From: Anaerovirgula multivorans
GTDB lineage: Bacteria > Bacillota > Clostridia > Peptostreptococcales > Natronincolaceae
Direction: 5' to 3'
Length of the DNA: 64,000 bases
Assembly (NCBI RefSeq): GCF_900188145.1
Contig: NZ_FZOJ01000013.1
Span: 1 to 64,000 of the forward strand
Notes under the pieces: generated by a model
Database searches by the model: none
Seen by the model: only the letters and a program-made list of their open reading frames with translations
What the model was told of the DNA's origin: nothing
Shown here: in pieces, positions 29,362 through 37,284 of the stretch
Layout of the letters: every line of letters starts with the position of its first letter
How positions within the stretch are numbered: the stretch's first letter is position 1
Position numbers and translations under genes: made by a program

Positions 29362-30747
29362 TTATCCTTTGATATGTACTATGTCATCAACAATGATACT
29401 GCAGGTTTTGGTAGCCAGCAGGATTTTATCTTTTGATTCTATTTCTATGGTTTCGCACTCTCCAATCAACTGTTTTTGTGTTTTTATATGTATATCCTGA
29501 TGGCTGTTTACTTCTATTCCTGTCTCGTTATTCATTTTCAGATAGAGTTGGTTTTCTACTGCACTGAGGGTAAGCTCTTTGGGCGCTAATTTCATTTCTT
29601 TTTGATGTACTGTTCCATAATATTTGATGGATGGATCTTGAACTTTAGGATTTGTTTCTCCATCTAGTCGCATCACTTTTTTTACATAGGCTTCTTTTTC
29701 GTTTTCTGTAGGCATATATAGCTGTACTGTATCTCCTATCTGGGGCATACTGTACCAGCCGGTTGTTCCTTCTGTGGTATAGACTGTATCGAAGGGATAC
29801 CAATTTGCTGTGGATGTGTCTTGGCTAGCGTCTATGGATAGATGGAGTTTTAGTTTGTCTTTTTCTACCGCAAGAGCTTTCCCTTGTATAGAGGTTCCTT
29901 TAAGTTTTTTGTTGTATAGGATACTTTGTTTTAAGCCTGTTTCTTTTTGAAGTCTATATTTGTGAATTAGAATTCCTTTTTTTATTTCTGTTACTTTTTG
30001 AGCTACTGTAAAAGGGATTTTTTGATAGGTTATCTTATCTCCTAGTTGATAGTCTCCCATACTTTCAATCCAATAGGAAATGTCTTCTTGTTCATAGCGA
30101 TCTCCATGGTTTTTTGTGTAATGTAGATAGTTTTTTAGATTTTTTTCTATCGTATAGTCTGGATTTTTTTCTTCATAGTTGTTTCCAATGTTGATTCCAA
30201 TATATATTCGTGGCTCCTCTGAGGCGATTTCTGGAAATATAGGTGCTTGTGTATGGGAAGCTACTCTTTTTATAAATTCCCAGTCGGTTTCTTGGTATTG
30301 TATAAAGCAACAGTTTTGCAGAGCACCTTTTGTAGCGCTATCAAATATATCTCCTCTGTATTCTCGAAGAATTGTTTTTAATAGGTTTTCATAGGGGTTA
30401 TTGGGATTTTGAAAGCTTCTGCTTTTTTGTTGGATATCCAGATAGATGGAGGTGCTGTTTAGTATCATGTGGATATGGTATACTCCATCTATTTTCTTTA
30501 TCGTGACTTTTACAGGAATTCCTGAAAATATTATTTCTTCTTTATCTTCTAGTTGTGCCTTGATCTTTATATTGGTTTGGTCTGTTAAACTGTGTATTGC
30601 ATCATGATTTTCTTCTTTTAAAATGCCTGTTATATGGGCAACTGCATGGTTGTTTAGGCTTTGTTCTATTTTTAGTTCTGTTATTCTCTGCAGTTTCACT
30701 GGCATATCTATTGTCAAATCTCTATAGGTTAATCCGTCTTTTTTCAT
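29362..30747 (-). CDS. VgrG-like contractile-injection spike protein, copy 2
   Basis: The 461-residue protein has the gp27/gp5 organisation of VgrG and related spikes. The N-terminal gp27-like half ends with the hallmark YQETDWEFIKRVASHTQAPIFPE around 155-177. A gp5-like OB domain follows at about 290-370 (FDTVYTTEGTTGWYSMPQIGDTVQLYMPT). A short beta-rich C-terminal needle starts near KMNNETGIEVNSHQDIHIKTQ. There is no effector extension. It is a paralogue of 31294-32727, with strong similarity in all three parts. The 163-residue gene lies between the two. It is predicted to form the trimeric tip onto which the DUF4280 protein and effector dock. Confidence 0.8.
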   Translation of the reverse strand: MKKDGLTYRDLTIDMPVKLQRITELKIEQSLNNHAVAHITGILKEENHDAIHSLTDQTNIKIKAQLEDKEEIIFSGIPVKVTIKKIDGVYHIHMILNSTSIYLDIQQKSRSFQNPNNPYENLLKTILREYRGDIFDSATKGALQNCCFIQYQETDWEFIKRVASHTQAPIFPEIASEEPRIYIGINIGNNYEEKNPDYTIEKNLKNYLHYTKNHGDRYEQEDISYWIESMGDYQLGDKITYQKIPFTVAQKVTEIKKGILIHKYRLQKETGLKQSILYNKKLKGTSIQGKALAVEKDKLKLHLSIDASQDTSTANWYPFDTVYTTEGTTGWYSMPQIGDTVQLYMPTENEKEAYVKKVMRLDGETNPKVQDPSIKYYGTVHQKEMKLAPKELTLSAVENQLYLKMNNETGIEVNSHQDIHIKTQKQLIGECETIEIESKDKILLATKTCSIIVDDIVHIKG

Positions 30748-30759
30748 GGTTTTTCACCT

Positions 30760-31251
30760 CTATTTTAAGCTTACTGGAATAAACTGTATCCCACACAGGT
30801 TTTTTCGTAATATGTTCTCGGCTAAATGTAGGGATACTATGAGATATTCTTGTTTTTGGAAGGCAACTTTAAATATATATTTGCTTTTTATTTTTTCTTT
30901 TATGATGGCTAGGTTGTCATATCTCATTTGGGAATGGATTTCTAGGCAATCCTGCAATTCTAAGTCTATTTTCCAATATATTTTTTGTCCCTTTTGTTCT
31001 TTATCGGTGACAAAGAAGGGGATAGCTGTCATATTGTCTGCATATATCTCTAACATTTCTTTTAGAGCATCTGATACGCAAAAGTAATGATTAAATAATT
31101 TTTTTTTGCAAAAATAATCTACAAAGGTTGTTGTGGGATGAAAATCAGCATAGACAACAAAGGGTTCTTCTGTATCTATATCTATCGTGGATGAATCGAT
31201 TTTAAGGGGGGAGGTAACCCGATTATCTTGTTTTATTACAAAGTATTCCAT
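30760..31251 (-). CDS. Conserved-looking small protein between two VgrG-like genes
   Basis: The 163-residue soluble protein starts MEYFVIKQDNRVTSPLKID. It resembles, by memory of pattern, uncharacterised clostridial proteins that begin YFVIKQD and end with an AE-ILRR---GI motif (here LAENILRKNLCGIQFIPV), some of which occur in toxin or injection-system loci. A central segment reads CVSDALKEMLEIYADNMTAIPFFVTDKEQKGQKIYWKIDLELQDCLEI. Imm11-like immunity proteins are a distant possibility. Function is unknown. Its position suggests a chaperone, adaptor or immunity role for one of the spikes. Confidence 0.5.
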   Translation of the reverse strand: MEYFVIKQDNRVTSPLKIDSSTIDIDTEEPFVVYADFHPTTTFVDYFCKKKLFNHYFCVSDALKEMLEIYADNMTAIPFFVTDKEQKGQKIYWKIDLELQDCLEIHSQMRYDNLAIIKEKIKSKYIFKVAFQKQEYLIVSLHLAENILRKNLCGIQFIPVSLK

Positions 31252-31293
31252 ATAATCTCCTTATGATCATTTGTATTGTTGTTTTGTTGTATC

Positions 31294-32727
31294 TTAATTG
31301 ATTTTTACATCTTCTCCGCATATATCTATTTGGCTGTCAATTTTTATTTCGCTAGTTTTGCATTTTAGTTTGATCTGCTCGCTGGCTAATATTTTTATTG
31401 TATCTTCTGCTTCTAGCTTGATTCCTTTTTCTGTTTTGAAATGAATCGGTTCTGTGCTGATGATTTCGATACCTGTGTCTTGGTTGAGCCGAATATATAT
31501 GATTCTGGATTCTCCTGTTTCTTTATCTGTTCCATTAATGCAGGTTATCTGAATCTCGTCTGGGCTGAATTTTAATTCTTTTCCGTTTTTGGTTCTAAAA
31601 TATTTTATATCAGGGTTTTGTATCTTATCTGTACTCTTGTTCTCTACTCTTATAGCATTCATCCCTACGCCTTTATGCTCTTGTCTAGTGGGGAAGTATA
31701 TAAGAACTGTGTCATTTAGTTCTGGCATGCAGTACCAGCCACTGTTTCCTTCTGCGGTATATATTGTGGTGTAGGGAAACTCCCATGCCTGGGCTTTGTT
31801 CTGGCTTTTGTCTATTTCTAGATGTACTTTGATCTTATCCCGCACTACTTCTAGGACTCTTCCTTTTAAGGAGATTCCAGTGATTTGTTCATTGTATAAT
31901 TGGTCTTGACTCAATCCATTTTTAGTGGAAAGGGCATACTTAAAAAGCAAAGTGCCGTTAACAAGCTCTCCTTCTTTGCTTTTTATATATAGAGGGATAT
32001 TTTGATAGGTAACTTTGTCTCCTATTTCATACTCTTTTTCTGTCTCGATATGAAATTCTATGGTGTCCAGTTCCTTTAGGTTTGGATTTGTATTTTGGGA
32101 AGATTTCATGTACTGTCCTATATTTTTTGTTATATAGTAGTTGTAGCTCTCTATTTCTCCTATGTCGTTACCTTCTGCTGTTCCGAATAGAATTTTAGGG
32201 CCTTCATGTATAACTGAAGGGAGTATCCCCATATGAAAATGGGATGCCATCCGTTTTAAAAATTCCCAGTCTGTTTCTTGGTATTGCATAATAAATTTTT
32301 CAATGGCTTTGCCTTGAGAAGCTTTGTCCATCATATCTCCACCTGGGTAGTTCCTTACTATACCCTTAATCATGTCTCTATAACTCATGTTTTTATCCTG
32401 AAAGGAACGACATTCTTTTTTTATGTCGATTTTAAAGGAATTGGATACTGCTTTTATTTCTAGATAATAAACATCTTCTATGACTTGTACTTGTATGTGC
32501 TGGATCATTCCTTGAAACAAAGTCTTGGGTTTATCATCCTCTATGTACAGGGTTATTTGTTCTTCTCTAAGGTTTTCTTTTACATAATCATCTTTATACT
32601 GCTCTGATATTATTGCTGTCAGGTATAGATAGGCATGGTGGTTGATTTGCTGTGTCATTTTTATGTTTTTTATCTGCTGGATATATTCTATATTGGTTTT
32701 TAACTGAAAATAAGTTATTGCAGTCAT
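31294..32727 (-). CDS. VgrG-like contractile-injection spike protein, copy 1
   Basis: The 477-residue paralogue of 29362-30747 has the same order: gp27-like domain with MQYQETDWEFLKRMASHFHMGILPS near 148-172; OB domain with FPYTTIYTAEGNSGWYCMPELNDTVLIYFPT near 300-330; and a beta-prism-like tail of alternating hydrophobic residues (GIKLEAEDTIKILASEQIKLKCKTSEIKIDS). There is no lysozyme or other enzymatic insertion. It follows the PAAR-like gene by 22 bp. Two different spikes behind one tip protein suggests alternative assemblies for different cargo. Phage tail spikes share this fold, but no other tail genes are nearby. Confidence 0.82.
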   Translation of the reverse strand: MTAITYFQLKTNIEYIQQIKNIKMTQQINHHAYLYLTAIISEQYKDDYVKENLREEQITLYIEDDKPKTLFQGMIQHIQVQVIEDVYYLEIKAVSNSFKIDIKKECRSFQDKNMSYRDMIKGIVRNYPGGDMMDKASQGKAIEKFIMQYQETDWEFLKRMASHFHMGILPSVIHEGPKILFGTAEGNDIGEIESYNYYITKNIGQYMKSSQNTNPNLKELDTIEFHIETEKEYEIGDKVTYQNIPLYIKSKEGELVNGTLLFKYALSTKNGLSQDQLYNEQITGISLKGRVLEVVRDKIKVHLEIDKSQNKAQAWEFPYTTIYTAEGNSGWYCMPELNDTVLIYFPTRQEHKGVGMNAIRVENKSTDKIQNPDIKYFRTKNGKELKFSPDEIQITCINGTDKETGESRIIYIRLNQDTGIEIISTEPIHFKTEKGIKLEAEDTIKILASEQIKLKCKTSEIKIDSQIDICGEDVKIN

Positions 32728-32749
32728 AGGTTCACCTCTTTCACTTTCT

Positions 32750-33097
32750 TTATTTTTGCTGACCTGATTCTTCGATTTTTATGATTCCCCCATGGACACA
32801 GGGGACAATGCATATATTTAGAAGAGCTAATTCTTCTCTAACCTTATGATCTTTTTTTCCGTTAATCCATTTCAGGAGAATGGAGGGGGTACAGGGAACT
32901 GGTGGATTCACCCTTGTACACATGGAAAATGGCATAATATTTACATTTGCAACATGGTCTTCAATCGTTGCTTGGTTTTTTCCTTGTAAAGTCGCTCCAT
33001 GACTCTGGGGAACTTTTAATTGACTAGTGCCTGTACCAAGGGAACATCTTAATGTTGCACCTTCTTTGATATTGTAGAGGGTTTGGGACATGGTCAT
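32750..33097 (-). CDS. DUF4280 (PAAR-like) spike-tip protein
   Basis: The 115-residue protein follows the DUF4280 pattern: GATLRCSLGTGTSQLKVPQ, then ATIEDHVANVNIMPFSMCTRVNPPVPCTP, then the short C-terminal CIVPCVHGGIIKIEESGQ with paired Cys/His. DUF4280 proteins are PAAR-like tips often encoded beside VgrG/Pvc8-type spikes. An upstream in-frame ATG (33190) exists, but AGGAAGGAGAAA immediately precedes the ATG used here, so the short form is preferred. It is the first gene of the minus-strand cluster; the promoter was not located. Confidence 0.8.
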   Translation of the reverse strand: MTMSQTLYNIKEGATLRCSLGTGTSQLKVPQSHGATLQGKNQATIEDHVANVNIMPFSMCTRVNPPVPCTPSILLKWINGKKDHKVREELALLNICIVPCVHGGIIKIEESGQQK

Positions 33098-33233
33098 TTT
33101 CTCCTTCCTGTAATTACAATCACTATTGCCGCTATTATTCCTTAAGTTTATTGCAAATTTTTCCATACTTCTACGTTTTTCAACCGACATGCATCGACAT
33201 TCAGAGCTTTGTAGCTTTCATTTTTAAAAAAGA

Positions 33234-33266
33234 AGAACTGTAATTGTTGAAAATTACAGTTCTTTT
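33234..33266. terminator. Terminator-like hairpin upstream of the VgrG cluster
   Basis: A perfect 12-bp stem AGAACTGTAATT/AATTACAGTTCT has a 6-base loop. T-runs follow on both strands (TTTT on plus, CTTTTTT on minus). On the minus strand it stands 137 bp ahead of the first gene, so it may end transcription from upstream or act as an attenuator of the cluster. Confidence 0.65.
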
Positions 33267-33332
33267 AAAAATTAATTTGGAGGATTTTATGGAATGGTAA
33301 AAAAGTCCTGTTTTATATTCCGTTTCTTTATT

Positions 33333-33362
33333 TTGGTACAATCCATTAAGAATTTGTACCAA
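33333..33362. repeat. Perfect inverted repeat TTGGTACAA/TTGTACCAA
   Basis: Two 9-bp arms (33333-33341 and 33354-33362) are separated by 12 bp. The form fits a dimeric regulator or recombinase binding site. It lies between the recombinase remnant and the VgrG cluster. Confidence 0.5.
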
Positions 33363-33445
33363 TTTTATATAAACTTTAATTCGACAAGTGATACAAAAAA
33401 AGTATCAGCACTTTCTTAAACCAGATAAAATTACAATTAAATTAA

Positions 33446-33622
33446 AAAGATGTAGAAAAGAAAAAATATGATGTTTTAATCTGCTATAGACTAGACCGTA
33501 TTAGCCGTAATGTATCGGACTTTTCTAATATACTCGAATTACTGCAGAAAAACAATATAGCTTTTGTCTCCGTTAAAGAGCAATTCGATACTTCTACCCC
33601 AATGGGCCGTGCCATGATGTAG
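33446..33622 (+). pseudogene. Internal remnant of a large serine recombinase
   Basis: Translation from 33446 gives a 58-codon open stretch ending in TAG. It contains KKYDVLICYRLDRISRNVSD, then FSNILELLQKNNIAFVSVKEQFDTSTPMGRAMM. That is the middle of the catalytic domain of large serine recombinases (TnpX/TndX-like). The N-terminal part with the nucleophilic Ser and everything after the GRAMM segment are missing. The reading frame is cut exactly where the 42-bp repeat begins. It is non-functional but marks past mobile-element activity. Confidence 0.75.
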
Positions 33623-33660
33623 TACATTGTATAATGTATTTAATAAATACATTACCTCAT
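33619..33660 (+). repeat. 42-bp direct repeat, right copy
   Basis: Identical and in the same orientation to 24829-24870. It begins inside the last codons of the serine-recombinase remnant. Together the copies bound an 8.8-kb block containing all mobile-element remnants and the VgrG cluster. Confidence 0.85.
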
Positions 33661-33671
33661 CTCAAAGGATT

Positions 33672-33728
33672 TCATAAAAAACATAAATAGAACTGGTTTC
33701 AGCTCGCTGAAACCAGTTCTATTTATGT
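33672..33728 (-). terminator. Terminator of the threonine dehydrogenase gene
   Basis: Two perfectly complementary 23-base arms (33681-33703 and 33706-33728) are separated by 2 bases, so the fold is a long stem with a CTCG loop. TTTTTTATG follows on the minus strand. It begins two bases after the dehydrogenase stop codon. Confidence 0.85.
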
Positions 33729-33729
33729 T

Positions 33730-34686
33730 TTAATATTGAATGTTCATTTTTTTGCTTAACTTCTCTAGCATATCCTTTGTCATGCCATCCAAATCATATT
33801 TTGGATTCCAGCCCCATTGTTTTCTTGCCTCACTATCATCTAGTGAGTTAGGCCATGAATCAGCAATTTTTTGGATGTCAGGGTTTACATCATATTCCAT
33901 TTGGAATTCTGGAATATACTTTTTGATAGCTGTTGCAATTCCCTCTGGGTCAAAGCTCATGGCAGTTACGTTAAATGCGTTTCTATGTGTTAATTTGGAT
34001 GGATCTGCCTCCATCAATTCTACAATAGCATTTAATGCATCTGGCATATACATCATGTCCATAAAGGTTCCCTTTTGTAAGAAACAATTATATTTCTTAT
34101 TTTTAAGAGCCTCATAATAGATATGTACTGCATAATCAGTTGTTCCTCCACCGGGTAATGCTACATTAGAGATTAAGCCTGGAAAACGCATCCCCCTTGT
34201 ATCAACATTGAACTTTTGAAAATAATAGTCACATAAAAGTTCTCCTGATACTTTTGTTACCCCATACATAGTCGTTGGTCTCATCAAGGTATCTTGAGGT
34301 GTATTGTCTTTAGGGGTAGAAGGTCCGAAGACAGCAATGGAACTAGGAGTACAAACAGTGCATTGGTTTTCTCTTGCCACTTCTAATACATTGTAAAGTC
34401 CATTCATGTTGATGTCCCATGCTGCTGCTGGATTACTTTCCCCAGTAGCTGATAGTATCGCCGCCAGATTGATAATTGTATCTACCTTATGCTTCTTTAC
34501 TGCATCAACAATTTCTTGTGACTTGGTAACATCCACCAATTCAAAAGGACCTGCATCAACAATAGGGTTATCTCCTTTTCTTCTACTGCTGGCTATAACA
34601 TTATCTGCACCGTAGATTCCCCTCATATGCATTACTAGTTCAGAACCTATTTGTCCCAATGCTCCTGTTACTAAAATTTTTTTCAT
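33730..34686 (-). CDS. L-threonine 3-dehydrogenase, short-chain (SDR) type
   Basis: The 318-residue protein has an N-terminal Rossmann motif GALGQIG (residues 8-14), the segment INLAAILSATGESNPAAAWDINMNGLYNVLEVA, and catalytic YGVTK near 142-146 with Ser in the TPSSIAVFG strand. It matches the extended-SDR, UDP-glucose-epimerase-like threonine dehydrogenases, which oxidise threonine to 2-amino-3-ketobutyrate with NAD+. RBS AGGAGG lies before the ATG. It is monocistronic with its own terminator. Another epimerase substrate cannot be excluded, but the sequence pattern is close to this enzyme group. Confidence 0.82.
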   Translation of the reverse strand: MKKILVTGALGQIGSELVMHMRGIYGADNVIASSRRKGDNPIVDAGPFELVDVTKSQEIVDAVKKHKVDTIINLAAILSATGESNPAAAWDINMNGLYNVLEVARENQCTVCTPSSIAVFGPSTPKDNTPQDTLMRPTTMYGVTKVSGELLCDYYFQKFNVDTRGMRFPGLISNVALPGGGTTDYAVHIYYEALKNKKYNCFLQKGTFMDMMYMPDALNAIVELMEADPSKLTHRNAFNVTAMSFDPEGIATAIKKYIPEFQMEYDVNPDIQKIADSWPNSLDDSEARKQWGWNPKYDLDGMTKDMLEKLSKKMNIQY

Positions 34687-34995
34687 TATATTCGCCTCCT
34701 TAATAATAATTGCTATACACTATTGCATACACTTATTATTGTTTAAAACACATCTTTTAACACATATAAATTTACTAATTTTATAAATCTTAAACATTGA
34801 TAAGCTTCACTATTTATTATAACAAATTTTTTCCTATTCGTCCCCCACCGAAAGACTTTTTTAGTAAATTGTCTTTGACTTAATACTCCTTATCAATTTC
34901 AAGGGATTTTTTTTGAAAATTTAGCACAAATTAGACATATCCCTCTTTTTTTGATAAGATGATTTAGAATACAATAATAAAGGAGTGTTAAACTC
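34687..34995. other. Divergent intergenic region, no gene seen
   Basis: AT-rich spacer between the divergently transcribed dehydrogenase and parvulin genes, so it must contain two promoters. No strong consensus -35/-10 pair, palindrome or riboswitch was recognised. Confidence 0.4.
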
Positions 34996-35745
34996 ATGAA
35001 TAACAAACAAGTATTGGCAGTAGTAGGTAGCCGTGAAATTACTAATGAAGATCTTCAATTACTTATAAGAAGCCTTGATCCTCAAAGGGCTGCACAGTTC
35101 CAATCAGAAGAAGGTCAAAAAAGACTTTTAGAAGAATTAGTGAATCAAGAATTGTTTTATCTGGATGCCATTGATCATGGGTTAGATCAAGACGAAGCTT
35201 ACAAGCAAGAGCTAAAGAAAGTTCAAGAAAGCTTTTTAAAACAATATGCTATTAATCATTTGGTTAAGACAGCTGCTATCGATGAAAAAGAACTAGCAGA
35301 TTATTATGAGGCAAACAAAGATCATTTTATGAATCCTGCTACAGCAAAAGCCAGCCATATTCTTGTAGATAGTCAAGAAGAAGCTGAGAACATTATAGCG
35401 GAAATTCAAGAGGGCCTTTCCTTCCAGGAGGCAGCTGAAAAATATTCTAAATGTCCATCTAAAGCTCAGGGAGGAAATTTAGGAAGTTTCTCAAGAGGCC
35501 AAATGGTTCCAGAATTTGAAGAAGCTGTTTTTAACATGGAAAAGGATGAAATAAGTGCTCCTGTTAAAACTCAGTTTGGCTATCACATCATTCAAACTTT
35601 TGAGCATAAAAATGAAGAAACAAAATCTTTTGAAGAGGTGAAGGGTCAATTAGCTCAACAGATGTTGGCCCAAAAACAACATAGTCTTTACCTTGATAAA
35701 GTAAATGAACTGAAAAATAACTATGAAGTAAAAGTAAATCTATAA
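34996..35745 (+). CDS. Parvulin-type peptidyl-prolyl isomerase, cytoplasmic
   Basis: The 249-residue protein has a SurA-like N-terminal helical region (residues 1-105) and a complete PpiC/parvulin domain at about 112-212: KASHILVDSQEEAENIIAEI, EAAEKYSKCPSKAQGGNLGSFSRGQMVPEFEEAVF and VKTQFGYHIIQ. It lacks a signal peptide or lipobox, unlike PrsA, so it should act in the cytoplasm. AAAGGAG precedes the ATG and a strong terminator follows. It is transcribed alone. Confidence 0.88.
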   Translation: MNNKQVLAVVGSREITNEDLQLLIRSLDPQRAAQFQSEEGQKRLLEELVNQELFYLDAIDHGLDQDEAYKQELKKVQESFLKQYAINHLVKTAAIDEKELADYYEANKDHFMNPATAKASHILVDSQEEAENIIAEIQEGLSFQEAAEKYSKCPSKAQGGNLGSFSRGQMVPEFEEAVFNMEKDEISAPVKTQFGYHIIQTFEHKNEETKSFEEVKGQLAQQMLAQKQHSLYLDKVNELKNNYEVKVNL

Positions 35746-35748
35746 AGA

Positions 35749-35780
35749 TTAAGACGACCTCATGGGGTCGTCTTAAGTTT
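35749..35780. terminator. Bidirectional terminator between convergent genes
   Basis: Stem TTAAGACGACC/GGTCGTCTTAA (35749-35759 with 35766-35776) followed by GTTTAT on plus. It separates the parvulin gene from the convergent livF end. Confidence 0.75.
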
Positions 35781-35809
35781 ATCAAAAAAATAGTTATAAT
35801 TTCTATTAG

Positions 35810-36517
35810 TTAATCCTCCCCTAGATAGGCTTTTCTCACCCTATCATCTTTAAGAAGATCTGGTGCTTTACCTGAGAAAGCAATATTCCCAGTTTCTACT
35901 ACATAGCCTGTGTGGGCCACCTGTAATGCAATATTGGCATTTTGTTCAACCAGTAGTACAGTTAATCCCTTTTGATTTAATTCTGTGATACATTCAAAAA
36001 TCTCTTCTACAACAATGGGGGCTAATCCCATAGATGGTTCATCCAGCATCAGTACTTTAGGTCTAGCCATCAAAGCCCTAGCAATTGCCAACATTTGCTG
36101 CTCTCCACCACTCAGAGTTCCTCCTGCTTGCTTCCTTCGTTCCTTCAGTCTAGGAAATATCTTAAAAGCATACTCTAGATCTTCTTGAATTTCCTTTTTA
36201 TCATTTCTTAAGTAGGCTCCCATCAATAGGTTTTCTTCTACATCTAATCCCGTAAAAATACGTCTTCCTTCAGGAACCTGGCTAATACCTAATTCCACAA
36301 TTTTTTCCGAAGGCATTCCCAGTATTTCCTTATCCTCCAAAGCAATGCTTCCTGTTCTGCTTTGAATAAGCCCTGAGATGGCCCTTAAAGTTGTAGACTT
36401 CCCAGCTCCGTTGCTTCCTACCAAAGTTACAATTTCTCCTGCATTGATATGAAAGGATATTCCCTTTAGAGCATGGATTCCTCCGTAGTAAACATTCAAG
36501 TCCTTCACCTGCAACAT
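35810..36517 (-). CDS. livF: Liv-type ABC transporter ATPase LivF
   Basis: The 235-residue ATPase has Walker A GSNGAGKST near 34-42, signature LSGGEQQMLAIARALM, Walker B VLMLDEPSMGLAP and switch region LLVEQNANIALQVAHTGYVVETG, all typical of LivF. Its start overlaps the livG stop by one base. Last gene of a six-gene minus-strand operon. The transporter class is fixed; its substrate is not necessarily a branched-chain amino acid, since related systems carry other amino acids, amides or urea. Confidence 0.9.
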   Translation of the reverse strand: MLQVKDLNVYYGGIHALKGISFHINAGEIVTLVGSNGAGKSTTLRAISGLIQSRTGSIALEDKEILGMPSEKIVELGISQVPEGRRIFTGLDVEENLLMGAYLRNDKKEIQEDLEYAFKIFPRLKERRKQAGGTLSGGEQQMLAIARALMARPKVLMLDEPSMGLAPIVVEEIFECITELNQKGLTVLLVEQNANIALQVAHTGYVVETGNIAFSGKAPDLLKDDRVRKAYLGED

Positions 36518-37284
36518 TAAGCGACACCTCCTTTTCCTAGATAAGCTGCTATAACCTTTTCATCTTTTTGGATTTCCTCTGGTAATCCTTCTGCTATTTT
36601 ATTACCATAGTCTAGTACAAGTATCCTATCACAGATTCCCATGACTAATTTCATATCATGTTCGATTAATAAGACTGTGTAGCCTTTTCCCTGTATTTTT
36701 TTTATAAGCTGTTGCATTTCTACCTTCTCTTTAGAATTCATTCCAGCAGCTGGTTCATCCAATAATAATAATCTAGGTTCTGTTGCTAAGGCTCTAGCTA
36801 CTTCCACTTTTCTTTGGTCGCCATAGGGTAAGCTAGTGGCAATTTCGTCTTTTTTATCCTCCAATCCAACAAATTTCAGAAGCTCTATGGTCTTCTCCTT
36901 CATTTGCTTTTGTTCCTCTTGAACTGTTTTTGTCCTTAATATAGCACCTAATAGGTTGGCCTGTGTCCTACAATATTGTCCTACCATAACATTTTCTAAA
37001 GCTGTCATACTTTTAAATAATCTTATATTTTGAAAGGTCCTTCCGATACCTAACTTTGCAATTTCATAAGGTTTACTCTTCTTAATTGGCTGACCTAAAA
37101 AATTAATTTCTCCTGAAGTAGTTTCATAAATACCTGTAATCAAATTGAAAAAAGTCGTTTTACCTGCACCATTGGGGCCTATTAATCCTACAACTTCACC
37201 TTCATTAATGTGCATATTAACCTTGTTTACTGCTACTAAACCACCGAAGGCCTTTGTAGCCTCTTTTGCCTCCATTATCAGCAT
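36517..37284 (-). CDS. livG: Liv-type ABC transporter ATPase LivG
   Basis: The 255-residue ATPase has Walker A GPNGAGKTTFFNLITG near 36-51. The LivG-specific segment is GIGRTFQNIRLFKSMTALENVMVGQY. Signature region LPYGDQRKVEVARALA and Walker B LLLDEPAAGMNSKE follow; the GDQRKVE signature is normal for LivG. The 5' end overlaps the livM reading frame by 68 bases. An ATG nine bases further in is also possible; the GGGGG upstream of the first ATG favours the longer form. Confidence 0.88.
   Translation of the reverse strand: MLIMEAKEATKAFGGLVAVNKVNMHINEGEVVGLIGPNGAGKTTFFNLITGIYETTSGEINFLGQPIKKSKPYEIAKLGIGRTFQNIRLFKSMTALENVMVGQYCRTQANLLGAILRTKTVQEEQKQMKEKTIELLKFVGLEDKKDEIATSLPYGDQRKVEVARALATEPRLLLLDEPAAGMNSKEKVEMQQLIKKIQGKGYTVLLIEHDMKLVMGICDRILVLDYGNKIAEGLPEEIQKDEKVIAAYLGKGGVA

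Larger units (their letters stand above)
33098..33445. other. Region upstream of the VgrG cluster, with hairpins but no gene
   Basis: This spacer contains a terminator-like hairpin (33234-33266) and a TTGGTACAA inverted repeat (33333-33362), annotated separately, plus TGATAC/GTATCA arms around 33389-33407. A cluster promoter must lie either between the hairpin and the first gene or beyond the hairpin. No convincing -35/-10 pair was found. Confidence 0.4.

Noticed and set aside
29362..32727. VgrG-like genes considered as part of a prophage tail
   Set aside because: No capsid, portal, terminase, tail sheath, tube, tape-measure or lysis genes are in the neighbourhood, and the partners (DUF4280, pentapeptide, DcrB-like) fit an injection-system cargo module better. 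A tail relic cannot be excluded fully.
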